Origin: Polytrichum commune
Lineage: Eukaryota > Streptophyta > Polytrichopsida > Polytrichales > Polytrichaceae
Length of the DNA stretch: 64,000 nt
Assembly: GCA_950295325.1 (NCBI GenBank)
Contig: OX485804.1
Location: 23,002,001 to 23,066,000 of the forward strand
Direction: 5' to 3'
Shown here: positions 38,401 to 48,672 of the stretch, piece by piece
Position numbering within the stretch: the first letter of the stretch is position 1
Layout: every line of letters starts with the position of its first letter
Translations under genes and position numbers: made by a program
Notes under the pieces: model-generated
Seen by the model: only the letters and a program-made list of their open reading frames with translations
Told to the model about the DNA's origin: nothing
The model's database searches: none

Positions 38401-38807
38401 GGATTGTGTTGTTGGAATGATCTCCGATGGTGAATCCAAACTCTTCACAACCCTCCACACAATACACCTTCACTACTCCCACAAAATTTTGGTCCAAAGA
38501 CCTCAAGTGCCATCAGTGATCCTCTAGAATTATTAGTTTCAAAACTTTCCTAACTTTCTATTTGGCTAGAAAATATATAGTCACAATCTCGGCACTCACC
38601 AATGTGGACTTTAGGTCAGATGCCACATGGTTAGTACTTTCGCCACTAACTCTAGAACCTGGAGGCAATGGTTGGTCATAGTCATTAAGAGAGGCAAGAT
38701 CTTGGATTTCAACCTCCTCTGCTATGCACTCTTGAGTTTGTTAGGAGTCAAAAACAAAATCTAGGTCAACCACACGCATGCGCTTTCTTGATTCAAGGTT
38801 GAGATAA
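35471..38807. other. No gene supported
   Basis: A+T-rich DNA with a C-run near 35786, a G-run of about 11 at 37241-37253 and a C-run of about 16 at 38178-38194. A weak minus-strand R1 fragment lies near 36150-36300. Open frames up to 92 residues (37648-37926) resemble nothing known. Confidence 0.4.
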
Positions 38808-39081
38808 ACTACACAAAATATGATATTTAGTGTTTGATACACTAAATCCGAATGCATACACTAAATATCAACTATGGTAATATGTGGAAGTTACATGTTT
38901 GAATTTAGTGTTAGTAAGGATATGAAAAAGAAGGATATAATAAGGGAGGTGGCAGTAGGGAAGGTAGCGGCACATTTATGTCTAACACTAATTGTCAAAG
39001 AGTTGGAAATTAGTGTTGAGCATGGTAGGGTGGTAACAACACTAAATATAATCAAACACTAAATATCATATTTTGTGTAGT
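38808..39081. mobile_element. CACTA-like MITE with perfect 31-bp TIRs
   Basis: The left end (38808-38838) and right end (39051-39081) are perfect inverted repeats of 31 bp, beginning ACTACACAAAATATG. The ACACTAAATAT/ATATTTAGTGT motif recurs just inside both ends. CACTAC-type ends with such subterminal repeats suggest the CACTA superfamily. The expected first C is seen only at the right end and no clear 3-bp duplication is visible, so the class is tentative. The element's 274 bp encode nothing. Confidence 0.8.
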
Positions 39082-39564
39082 GGTAGATCATACACGTTTG
39101 AAGAAAGTCCATCGAGCCCCTCGAGCTTGCAGTTAATTCTACATCTACACTCAATATTAAAGAATTGAAAGGGCCAACTACAATGTAAATACCTTCAAGT
39201 AGTGGTATGAGTTTTTCATATGTGTTGCTCTCAACACACTTGCAAGATCCAATAAGTTTTGGACTAAGCATAGGCATCAACAAGTGAAAAAAAATTCAAC
39301 TTTTGAGACATTGCAAACTTGGTTTGTGACCAACAACTTCATTAGAACCAAGTACCTCGAGTCATAGTTGGTATCGCTCATACAAATGCCTTCTACTAAA
39401 ATTGCCCCCCTCCTCCGCATCGGCAATGGTTCCAAAAAAAATGTGAGAAATCACAACAAGAATTCAAAACCCTAAACCCTACCCATATACCAAACGAACA
39501 AAAAACCAAAAGTAGGAAAGGTGAAGCCTAAGGAGCGTAATTAAGTTTCAACAATGAAAGTGAC
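39082..39564. other. No gene supported
   Basis: Unique A+T-rich sequence with an AAACCCTAAACCC telomere-like motif near 39467. Nothing else was seen. Confidence 0.4.
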
Positions 39565-39990
39565 TCAAATTTGCTCATTCATCTCAGTGTCAGATGACAA
39601 CAACGTTAGTTGATGAAGTAGAGTAGCAATTTCATCAACCTCTACCAAGCACCTAGCTTCCTCTATCTCCCTCTCAATAGAGATTGAAAGAACACCCGTG
39701 TGCCTCCAACAATTTTGAATTGTTCGCAAAGAATATGGGATAAATGTGATTACATGTTTAAAATGTATGCTCTCATATATTATTACCTTGATTTTCTCAA
39801 AATTAACACTTATAGAGATGCAATTAACAAAGAAGGGAGTAGAGCATGTTATAACACTTAACACATAACACTCACTAGTCTTACCAATTGTGTTTTTGTA
39901 GAAGAGCAAAATTTTCTTAACATATATAAAATTATAATGCTTATAGGGGTAACACTTATAGAGTCTTGGCTGTACTTTGACTCCGCCACC
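39565..39990 (-). pseudogene. Tigger-like transposase relic with one decayed TIR
   Basis: The minus-strand frame contains RTIQNCWRHTGVLSIS (about 39686-39735). This matches the TIxNCWRHxGxL motif found after the DDE core in pogo/Tigger transposases, followed by EIEEARCLVEVDEIATLLHQL. Upstream in transcription, at 39940-39985, is an ACAGCCAAGACTCTATAAGTG end resembling the TIR of the element at 6298-6840. The catalytic core is missing, so this is a fragment. Confidence 0.55.
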
Positions 39991-40040
39991 CCTCATGAGT
40001 CCCAACCTCATTCTATATATAACCACAACTAAAATACTCC

Positions 40041-40243
40041 ACCACCCATACATACTACATAGACGGCTCCTTCACCCAACCCATGTGTCAAGGCGATGAA
40101 GGCACCCATGGATTAGGAATCTACCACCCAACATGTAACGACCAATATGCCTATAGACTCTCTGAACACCAAAATATCCTACACGTTGAATTGATAACCA
40201 TCTTTGTAGCCCTCCACCTCACCAAAGACAACACAACATAATC
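40041..40243 (+). pseudogene. LINE RNase H fragment cut by the 502-bp element
   Basis: A plus-strand frame reads YYIDGSFTQ, then GTHGLGIYHP, then YRLSEHQNILHVELITI and VALHLTKDN. That is the RNase H1 fold start with its first catalytic Asp (YxDGS) and the ILHxELxxI helix with the catalytic Glu, as in plant LINEs. The frame ends where copy 2 of the 502-bp element begins, so the insertion appears to have interrupted the domain. Confidence 0.65.
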
Positions 40244-40745
40244 GGGACCACTTCACACATGAGCCAAGAGCCGTGACCATGAAATTATGAGAGCCCAAAA
40301 GAAAGTGTCCAAAGGTCGTCCCCAACACACCTTCAAAATCATGTATTGTGGTCATGGACTCTCAAGTGTAGTGTGAAGTCATATGTGACTGGGTCCTCAA
40401 CCAAACGCTATTTCAATGAATTTCTAGTCATGTGGATCCTCACACACGATAAAATAGAATAAATCAACGGTTGTGAGATTATGGAGTGCCATGGTCTCCC
40501 GGTTTTGTGTTAGGCCTACCTCCAAGAGATGGTTTTGGGAAAATAATCCAAGTGACCATGAAACATGATCCATTCGATGCCATGTAGGAATCCATGTAGA
40601 CGTTACATCCATCTTGCATTCACATACTCGGTTGGTCCCTCAAGCGTAGTGTGAAGTGAACTTGGACCGGCCCCGCCTTTTCCACCAATGAGAGTGCTTG
40701 AAGTGTACTGGTCACGGGCTCTCAGTCTCGTGTGTGAAGTGGCCC
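40244..40745. mobile_element. 502-bp TIR element, copy 2 (inverted relative to copy 1)
   Basis: Same length as 7723-8224 and alignable end to end in reverse orientation. Ends are GGGACCACTTCACACA and its complement. The two copies differ by scattered substitutions and balanced small indels, so neither is very recent. It sits immediately after the LINE RNase H fragment. Confidence 0.78.
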
Positions 40746-42665
40746 TCAACTTCCTTCAAGCAGGCATTTCAGGAGTCATGCACCTTCTGGTTGATGTGTA
40801 AATGCACCTTTACACTACATCACCTGTGGTGTAAAGGCTTTATAGTTGCGACTTGAATCGCTTCTGATCCCTGAAACTTTTTCAAAACAGTTTATCTCAA
40901 AGGTACAAAATCCTTGGACGTGAATGCAATGAAATGATTGTCTGGTGCTTTTTAGAGCACCTTTGGTAGTCTGGTCCTTGAGGAAAAAAGATGAGAAAGT
41001 GGAATGATATATGCTGATACTCCGATGATGCACACATAACCGCAAAGACCATAAGGAGGATATATAGAGGAGTTAGGATTGCACCATGCATTAAAGATAA
41101 TTCGGTTGTGGGTCTTGCATCACTGGCAATAATTGTGAAGATATGAAGATGAGCAAGATTAAGACAATTTGAACTGAGCAAACCATTTTTTATCTGCATG
41201 ACGAATTAGCTCTAAGTTACATAGAGTTGAGTGCTTCAGGACAATCTGGTATCATAAGCCTTCCTGGAAGGAATGTCCAAGAATGGAAGGCATGATTTGA
41301 TTGTTATTGAGGATGTGCCAGTTAAGTGCGTAGTGTTCAACTTTAGTGATTGAAGACCTTCGCATTATCAATGAGAGTGAAGTTAACCGAGAGCATCTTT
41401 ATGATTTATGCCCCAGTTGTAGGTTGATGAGTTTTTTCAATTTACGAGGAGAATGTGCATGGAATTCAAGTGAAACATGTTGGGCATGCGAATTTCTGAC
41501 TGGAGATCAATCCCCTGCCCCAAAAAACAAGAAGAAATACCAGTATGTATCAAATGCCTTGCATTAGATTTTGTGGGTTCTCAACAATGGAGATGTTGGA
41601 TCATGATTGTGAAAGAAAAAATTGAAGAAAAAATTATCAATTCTGTCTTGTATATATTTCACGACCTCAAACCAAAAACTTTGCAACTCCCTAAATAGTG
41701 TGGTGTAATTTTTTTTTAGGAGAGTTTTGCCTCCATAGGAATCCTAGTAAAATCTGTGGAATCCAATCTCGCATTCAAAGACAACCCTCATGGGATTAAT
41801 CATTTTGCATGAGCATATGAAGAGTTTGGGTTTGATCCAGCGAATGGAGGAGCAGTAGAAAAGTTTGTCTGGTGCAGAGTGTATACATACGAGAAATAAT
41901 AAACAAAACGCAGCGCCTTGAAATTAGGAGCGGAGCGGGCAGCCTAGGGCCTGGCATGTTCGACACAAAGTTTAACCACTTGCAATAACAACACTTGCAA
42001 TAACAGTTCACAGCCTAAGTGCTCCCCATAAACCAAGACTCGCATAATCAAAGAAGAATTATGCTCGCCCGATACCTGGTCTCACGGAACGCAACCAAGG
42101 AGCTGAGTAATGTATATAACATGGCAATTACAAAGGAAAAGAAGCAAGGCTAAACTATATAAGTAGTTTGTTTAACATGTGAAGAGGCAAGGATGAGGAC
42201 AGTCCTGCATGGTCGCAAGTTTGTAGGTTTGTAAAGTCAACAACTTCATGTGCTAGCATAGGTTTGTTTAGAATTTGACAACATGCATGTATTTATTATC
42301 CCGCACAAGACAAGGGACCATCATATTGTTTATTGCTTAAGTGCTGGTAACAAAATTACAGTATCTTTGACAAGAGGAAAGCGAATGAAAAATACTGTTA
42401 ACTATGTGAATACTTGAGTGCCATAAATTCCCACTAAGAACAGACCCCATTTTTCTCTAGGATAGGTTCATCTACCTTATTGGGTGATAGTCAAATGTGG
42501 GTTGCAGTATAAGCTTGTAGTGTGGAGCTCCGAAGAATGCAGACACTATCAGTTTCAATGCTGCCTCCAATATCAATGGAGGTTCAAACCAGTGTTGGTC
42601 TGGTATCATTGTTTTTTACGATACCATGCAGGTATCTATATTATGAGGAAGTCACTTTTTATGAT
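40746..42665. other. No gene supported
   Basis: Short frames on both strands only. No domain, RNA gene or clear repeat was recognised. Confidence 0.4.
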
Positions 42666-42667
42666 AC

Positions 42668-42864
42668 CAGTAGGGTATGGGTATTTGGCAGTAGTTTCGC
42701 TTTCGATACCATTCGGATCTAAAGATCATGCAAGAACCTTCATACCTAGGCAAAACCGCCTACTATCATTATGGTTAAGAATTGTATTGACCTAAATAAT
42801 ATCTCGGGTATACAAAGAATCTCTCACCTTGATAACGTATCCACCAAATACCCATACCCTACTG
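42668..42864. repeat. 21-bp inverted repeat with GATACC-rich surroundings
   Basis: CAGTAGGGTATGGGTATTTG(G) at 42668-42688 is exactly complemented at 42844-42864, with a 155-bp spacer. GATACC/GGTATC words recur at 42600-42720 and 42780-42940, so the arms may be the cores of a longer eroded palindrome. Confidence 0.7.
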
Positions 42865-42979
42865 ATATTACAATTTTGATACCCCCGAGTGTGCGCTTTG
42901 ATGCCATTATTGATGTTGATTATTGATACTATGCATTCACCTATATACCAATCCAACACACCCATACTGAATGATCTCA

Positions 42980-43193
42980 TTACAGGTACTCCTGGAAGTG
43001 CTTCAATTTGCATCTCAGCACATGGTTTTGAAACATACTTAGTCTTGCTTCCAAAAACAGTAGTGGTCAATGGAAACAGGGGAATCACCAGAGCAGTGAT
43101 GGTGAGTACCATTCCTTCCAAACCTAAAAAGGGAGTGAAGACCACAGTGCGAATGGCAAGAGTAGCATTTGCGGACACAAATGCGCACTTCAT
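42980..43193 (-). other. Possible exon of an unknown membrane protein
   Basis: The minus-strand frame includes ATLAIRTVVFTPFLG and MVLTITALVIPLFPL, two hydrophobic stretches that could be membrane helices, then TTTVFGSKTKYVSK and a possible donor (CCT|GTAATG). No family is recognised, and the opposite strand is also open, so coding status is weak. It lies 250 bp beyond the stop of the basic-protein gene, on the same strand. Confidence 0.2.
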
Positions 43194-43446
43194 GCAGCAA
43201 TAATGAACCCAGCAAATGCAAGTTTGCCTTTGCTCATTTGCCGGTGTGGAATGTGTTCAATCCTCTACCATCTGTGTGACCTCACCTCACCACCATTGTG
43301 CCGTCTGCTGCCTTGAAACATATTGGAATTTGGGGGTGAAGTGCATCACTTGCAGAATTTGTACATGACATCAACCTGACTGGAAACTCAAGAAAAAAGG
43401 TTTGAGCTTCGAAGATCGTACAACATGCTCCAGAACTGCCTTTCCC

Positions 43447-44860
43447 TTACGCTTTCCTTTTTCGTAATATCCCTTTCCATTTTCTGTTCACTGGAGATTT
43501 TGGTCCATCTGCAAGAGCACTGCTAGACCCCTTCTTGTTATCTTTTAAACTCTCCAAAACCTCTGGTGTCTTCTCATCCACTTCATCAGCACTTGAAGTC
43601 ACTGCACCCATTTCAATATGGTTTGTCTCCACAAGGTCCACTTCCACCGGCAACACATCTTTGTCAGGAACAGGAGAGGAATTGCGGATTCGATCCTTCA
43701 TGAACTCCTCCAAAATGACTCCTATTTCCACAAACAAGAGTCAATACACCAGAAAATAAATGAGTTGAAAGATGTGGGTAGGCACTTCTTGAGCAATAAT
43801 TTTTAGAGTGGCCATATAGAGCTAGAATTGGGTATTAATTGAAGTGCTTCCACCACCCGTAACAAATTTCCAAGTGTAATACCAAAAATAAAGCCAGCTA
43901 TTCACGCATGATAATCGTAAATCTGCAATATGTTCTGCAATATGTTCACGCATTATCTGAACATATTGCAGATTCTCAGTGGATGTGAAAGAACATGTAG
44001 AAAACTGAGATGAACATGAATGTTTTCTAATCTTTTATAACTCTCTGATCAATGGACTCTGGTACAAAAACCCATTCATGCCACCATACTTCGTTAAAAG
44101 AAAAGAATGTATGGCCAGTAATTCGTTAATAAAAAATTGGCCACGAGTTAACAAAAAACTAAAAAATACACTATTCACAAGGATACTGAAATGCAAAATC
44201 TCCCAACTTGATTGGACACTAAACTGATCCCAAAACCCTAAACCCTAAAGCCAATTAGTTTAGTCCTGGAAATCTCACCAATTGTGCGAAGTGCTGTTGG
44301 AGTTAGGAGGCCTCTAAGTGAACTTTCTTTTGTGCTCCGCAAACGCTCTGCAGCCAGCTGCTTCACACTTACCATCAGATCCTGCAAAAATTCCAAAACC
44401 CTAGTAAGGCATGTGTCATCTGGCCCTGGTCCATAATGCATGCCGTCCATCGCAACCAATACAGAAATGAGAAATCTACTATACATTTTGGGACTTTAGA
44501 ACGGCAAGAGCGCACGGGTGTTGATGTAGTCACCGTTTCAAAATTCCAAAACGATCGTCAGTGGACAGTGGCTTGTTGAGTGGACACTGCTGGGTTGATC
44601 CAGGACGTAATTACATATACAGTTACATATACACGGGTGCAACAGGCCGGGACGGCATGTGCCCAAACTAACTTAGGTCTTTACAAGAAATGAGGATACA
44701 TACATACCAATTGAGAGTCGGAGAGGGAGTTTGCCCAAGCGACATCGGCAGCAGACGCCTCGCCTAGACCATCCTTCATAATTCTCTTGCCGTTCCTACG
44801 GTGATCTTTCTTCTTGATCTTCCTCATCTTGATCACCGCTTTCCCATCTCCATGAGCCAT
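43447..44860 (-). CDS. Unknown small basic protein, three exons
   Basis: Three exons (44860-44708, 44381-44279 and 43721-43447) join in phase through GT-AG introns of 326 and 557 bp, giving 176 residues. The N-terminus is strongly basic (KMRKIKKKDHRRNGKRIMKD), suggesting a nuclear signal. A conserved-looking central part reads DVAWANSLSDSQL, DLMVSVKQLAAERL, LTPTALRTIG, VILEEFMKDRI, predicted helical. An acidic low-complexity stretch (about residues 105-150) follows, and a basic tail ends KWKGILRKRKA. The start is the ATG at 44860; the in-frame TTG just upstream was not used. I do not recognise the family. The 557-bp intron holds a 16-bp perfect hairpin and a telo-box-like AAACCCTAAACCC near 44233. 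Confidence 0.7.
43920..43974. repeat. Perfect 16-bp hairpin in an intron
   Basis: AATCTGCAATATGTTC (43920-43935) is exactly complemented at 43959-43974 across a 23-nt loop. The loop repeats TGCAATATGTTC, so the right arm can pair with either of two left copies. It lies inside intron 2 of the unknown basic-protein gene. Confidence 0.85.
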
Positions 44861-45414
44861 CAGCAAACTCTTCTGTAAGTCTCCTGTTTATACCTCCTCC
44901 AACTCTATTCCTGCGCATAAACGTCCATACTCTATCATTCTTGCATCAGATTTCCTGCCCCTCCCACATTGTTCCACTCCATTCTCCGATGGACTCATAA
45001 AACATTACACACCTTTAAACCCTAATCTCTCCCTCATTTAGGCAGTAGTGACATGTCATGTAATAAACTAGACAGAAACTGAAGCATAAACTAGCTAACC
45101 CACCCTAAAAATCCAGAGTCTACAACCACACATCACTGATAAAAATCCGTCGTCTCCAAAACAGGATTCAATTCGCCGGATTCAATTTGTTTTTGTACGC
45201 GTGCTCCACAAGTGTGATCCCAATCACACTACCAAAAAATATAATCTAAAGCGCATCTACACGAGCCAGCCAAACTCTAACCAAGAGAGATAAATACAGA
45301 GAAGTTGAAATTCTAATTACTCCATTTCCTGCCTGCTACATAAAATGAGAGCTAAACAATGCAACCTACATATCACATGCTCCTCTACATGACATGCTCT
45401 GGGAGATTTCAAGC
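44861..45414. other. Upstream region of the basic-protein gene
   Basis: No coding region seen. A telo-box-like AAACCCTAATC at about 45018 lies roughly 160 bp upstream of the start codon, a position where such motifs are common in plant promoters. That role is inferred. Confidence 0.35.
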
Positions 45415-46060
45415 TATTACAAACTTCGACGTAGCCAACCAATTTAATCCCTCAAATAAGGAATACGCATAATTCTTTCCTCTCTCAGCTATACCTCACC
45501 CAATACCTAAATCTGGAGATCAATTGTAAATCTCAAGCTTATGAGCGGAAATGGTATATCTGTGTGGGGGTGTTAGCAGGGCTCTAGCTACCAATTTGGC
45601 CAAACCCTGATACTTGCCATATCATTTCATCTCAATTAGCCACACTCACCGTAAATGTAAGGATGGAGTAACCAAGAATAATGCTACTCACAATTCACAA
45701 ACTGCGACATAGCCCACCAATTCAATCCCTCAATTGAGTATGTAGTTTTTGTTCCTCTCTCAAGCTACATCATCACCCTCTATCACTGCCCCCCGCCCGA
45801 AACCTCAATCTGGAGATCGATTGTAACTTAGCTTTCAAGGTTATGAGCAAAATTGGAATCCCTCTCAGGGTGTAGCAGGGTTGTGGCTACCAATTACGCA
45901 AAACCCTCATACCAGTCATATGATTTCATTTCAAATAGCTATAACTTACTCACTGAAACAATCAAAACAACCCCAACTACACCCACTGGAAGGCACAGTC
46001 GGAAGTGGCAATTGACAAAGTTCAAAAGTGGAAACCTAATGTAAGAATGGAGTAACCAAG
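45415..46060. repeat. Tandem duplication of about 280 bp
   Basis: Two copies, anchored at ACTTCGACGTAGCC (45423) and ACTGCGACATAGCC (45701), share in order AATCTGGAGATC, TTATGAGC, GTAGCAGGG/TTAGCAGGG, GGCTACCAATT-like sequence, CATATCATTTCAT/CATATGATTTCAT and GGAGTAACCAAGAAT. The copies have diverged by substitutions and short indels. Confidence 0.75.
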
Positions 46061-48430
46061 AATTTTACTTTCAGTTTACAGAAATGAGCATCCGTGTCAT
46101 GATAAAACCTACCGAACACCAATCTCAATGACTTGGATTTTCTACCTAATTACATCATCATCTACCTGAGTTTGAGTCAAAAGGTGGACTATATCTTAAG
46201 GATATATTCCTCGACCTAAAACAAAAAATTGCCTATATAGGGACTTTAATCCATAAAGTGGGACTCTCAATTTCACATGATTGGATCTTGGCAAAAAAAA
46301 TGAATAATAACGTTTTAGCATCTTTGCATCTTGGATGGAGCAATCATCTCAACAGCTCCATCTAAGATTGTTTATCATTTGTTTATAAACTCTCGTCTAT
46401 ACCTGTTGGAGTGCTCACTTCCTAAAAGACATTTTAAGAGCTTGATCAATTCAAAATCATACTATGCTCACGAACTTCCACCAATCTCTAGTATTTGTGA
46501 TATTAGCCGATCATATCAATTCTTTCTTCAAAACAATGAGAATTTTGTTTACAATGAATTTTCAACTTTTTTATGTGTTGATATGATCCTTCCATGGTGC
46601 TTCAAATCTTTGCTTTTGCACATAACATCGCTCGGCACTATGGTGTTGCACCCCAATGTCAAGAATCATGGGAATATCATGATACTCACACCCCACTTCT
46701 GTCAGGCTAACCTAGCAAAAGGAATAGTACTCATCCTGTATATTTTGGGTGTATATTGGGTGTTTGATTAATTAATGAGCAGATTATCATGTGAACGGTG
46801 TTGTGTGTTGAGTTGAATTTGTAGATCATCTGGTTTTTGAAACCATGTGTGCAACAAGAGAATGTGTGGATTAGCCACAAAAATTACATCCTTAGACAAT
46901 CAGTTTTGGTGGCGACGAAACTAGAAAACAAAAAAGTTGAAGCAAGACTGATGACACAATCAGGTGGCCTCACTACCAATTAGGGTGTGTCATTAGTGAA
47001 TCAAGGGCTTGTATTCGCACCATAACTCCCTTTCACTATTACCAACTCACCCCGAAAATTCCACTCTAAGCCCACCCAACCATCTCCCAAAACCTCGCCC
47101 TCCAACCTCTAATTACAAAATAAAACCAGTCCTACACTATTGTCCACCATTTCTTGCCAATGGGTTCCCATGCACTAGTTATTGTCCAAGGCGTGCCTTC
47201 ATCATGTTTGATTGGATTGAAAATGTGGGGTTATGTAAAGACATTTGTGACGCACTCCAATGCAAATTTTGGAATTCTAATATTATTAATACGTTGCCTA
47301 ACTACCAATTAGGGCGTGTTGTTAGTGAGTCAAAGGCTCGTATTCGCACTGTACCACCCTTTCATCATTACCAACTCACCCTAAAAATTCCACTCCAATC
47401 CCACCCAACCATCTCCCAAAACTTGACCTTCCAACCCATGTATGCAATTCATGTGTTTTATGGCCCTCATTATAATCACTTATAATGCATTTTGGTCCAA
47501 TCTCAAATGATATAATTTGTTTGAATGTAGGAAACTCTTGTAGCCCTTTTAACGAGGAATCCAAATATGTAATTATATATAGGAAATGAATATTCCTTGA
47601 AGCATATAATTGCATTAAAAACCTAATTATATGAGTTTTCTAAATACATGTACCATAGGTCAAACTGCTCAACTTTTTGGGCTTTTAAATAAAAAATTAA
47701 GATTCTTTTATTATAAATAAAACATTGCCAATGACTTTTAATTTTAATTGGAGGCAACTGCTCATGTGGATATTTTAAAATTATGCATAGGCATAGGTTT
47801 AAAAAAAGGTGTTTTAGTTCTTTATATACGTTATGGAGTTTTTTAAAAGTAAATAAATATGCAACCCAACTTTTTCTACATCTCATTTTTATTTTATTTG
47901 GTCTTCACCCAACTTTTTGGTCCTTTTATATTTGTATCATTTGATGTAAGTTTTACAAAAGTTGTCCTTTAAGCCATTTTTAATCCAATGCCCCTTGCGT
48001 ATAATATGGGAGTAGCGTACCCAGGCCTTCCAACCTCTAATTACAAAATAGAACCAATCCCACACTATGGTCTACCATTTCTTGTCAATGGGTTCACATA
48101 ATATACATAATAATAATAAAAACAATTTCTTAGAAAAGCAAACACTAATCAATAAAACCCTACCAATGAAGCATACAATTAGGAAGCTTGAGAATCCTAG
48201 GGGATACTAAAGACTTCTCAGAGCAATATAAAGAGTTGCCTCCCCATAAAAAATGGTCCTTTGTGTTCTCATTCTACTTGAACTCTTGGAGTGTCTTCTC
48301 ATTGAGAAGAGTATACACAAGTGCATGCACACTCTATGCTCACGCCCTTCTATTCCACCATACATTCCGCCAAAATATATGAAGGGTTTCAGTTGACATA
48401 TAAAAATAACAAACTAAAATACTTGCTATG
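46061..48430. repeat. Intergenic region with a dispersed repeat, no gene
   Basis: A sequence at 47022-47170 (TTACCAACTCACCC, CCACCCAACCATCTCCCAAAAC, TCCAACCTCTAATTACAAAATA) recurs in part at 47358-47440 and at 48028-48095. It is a locally amplified repeat of unknown class. The open frame at 46331-46771 (146 residues, plus) lacks any recognisable feature. Confidence 0.5.
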
Positions 48431-48433
48431 CAT

Positions 48434-48672
48434 GTTTCAGTCTATCAACCGAAACATGCCCCTTAATACTTTGTGTGGAGGTTTCAGTCAGCTAGTTGAC
48501 CAAAATCCGTACCTTAATACTAGGTGTTGAGGTTTCGGTCAGTCGATCAAAATCTATGCACCAAATACTTGATGTACAAATTTCAATTGGTTGATTGAAA
48601 CATATACACTAATACTTGGTTTATAGGTTTCAGTCGGTCGACCGAAACCTTAACACTTACTACTTGGTGTGC
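48434..48672. repeat. Tandem units of about 48 bp, each with a dyad (GTTTCxGTCxxTCxACCGAAAC)
   Basis: Units begin at about 48434, 48481, 48532, 48580 and 48627. The last unit contains the near-perfect palindrome GTTTCAGTCGGTCGACCGAAAC; earlier units carry eroded versions (for example TCTATCAACCGAAAC). Between dyads are TTAATACTTGGTGT-like spacers. Confidence 0.8.

Noticed and set aside
46331-46771. 146-residue plus-strand frame
   Set aside because: Long for the region but without domain, leader or splice context; consistent with chance in A+T-rich DNA.
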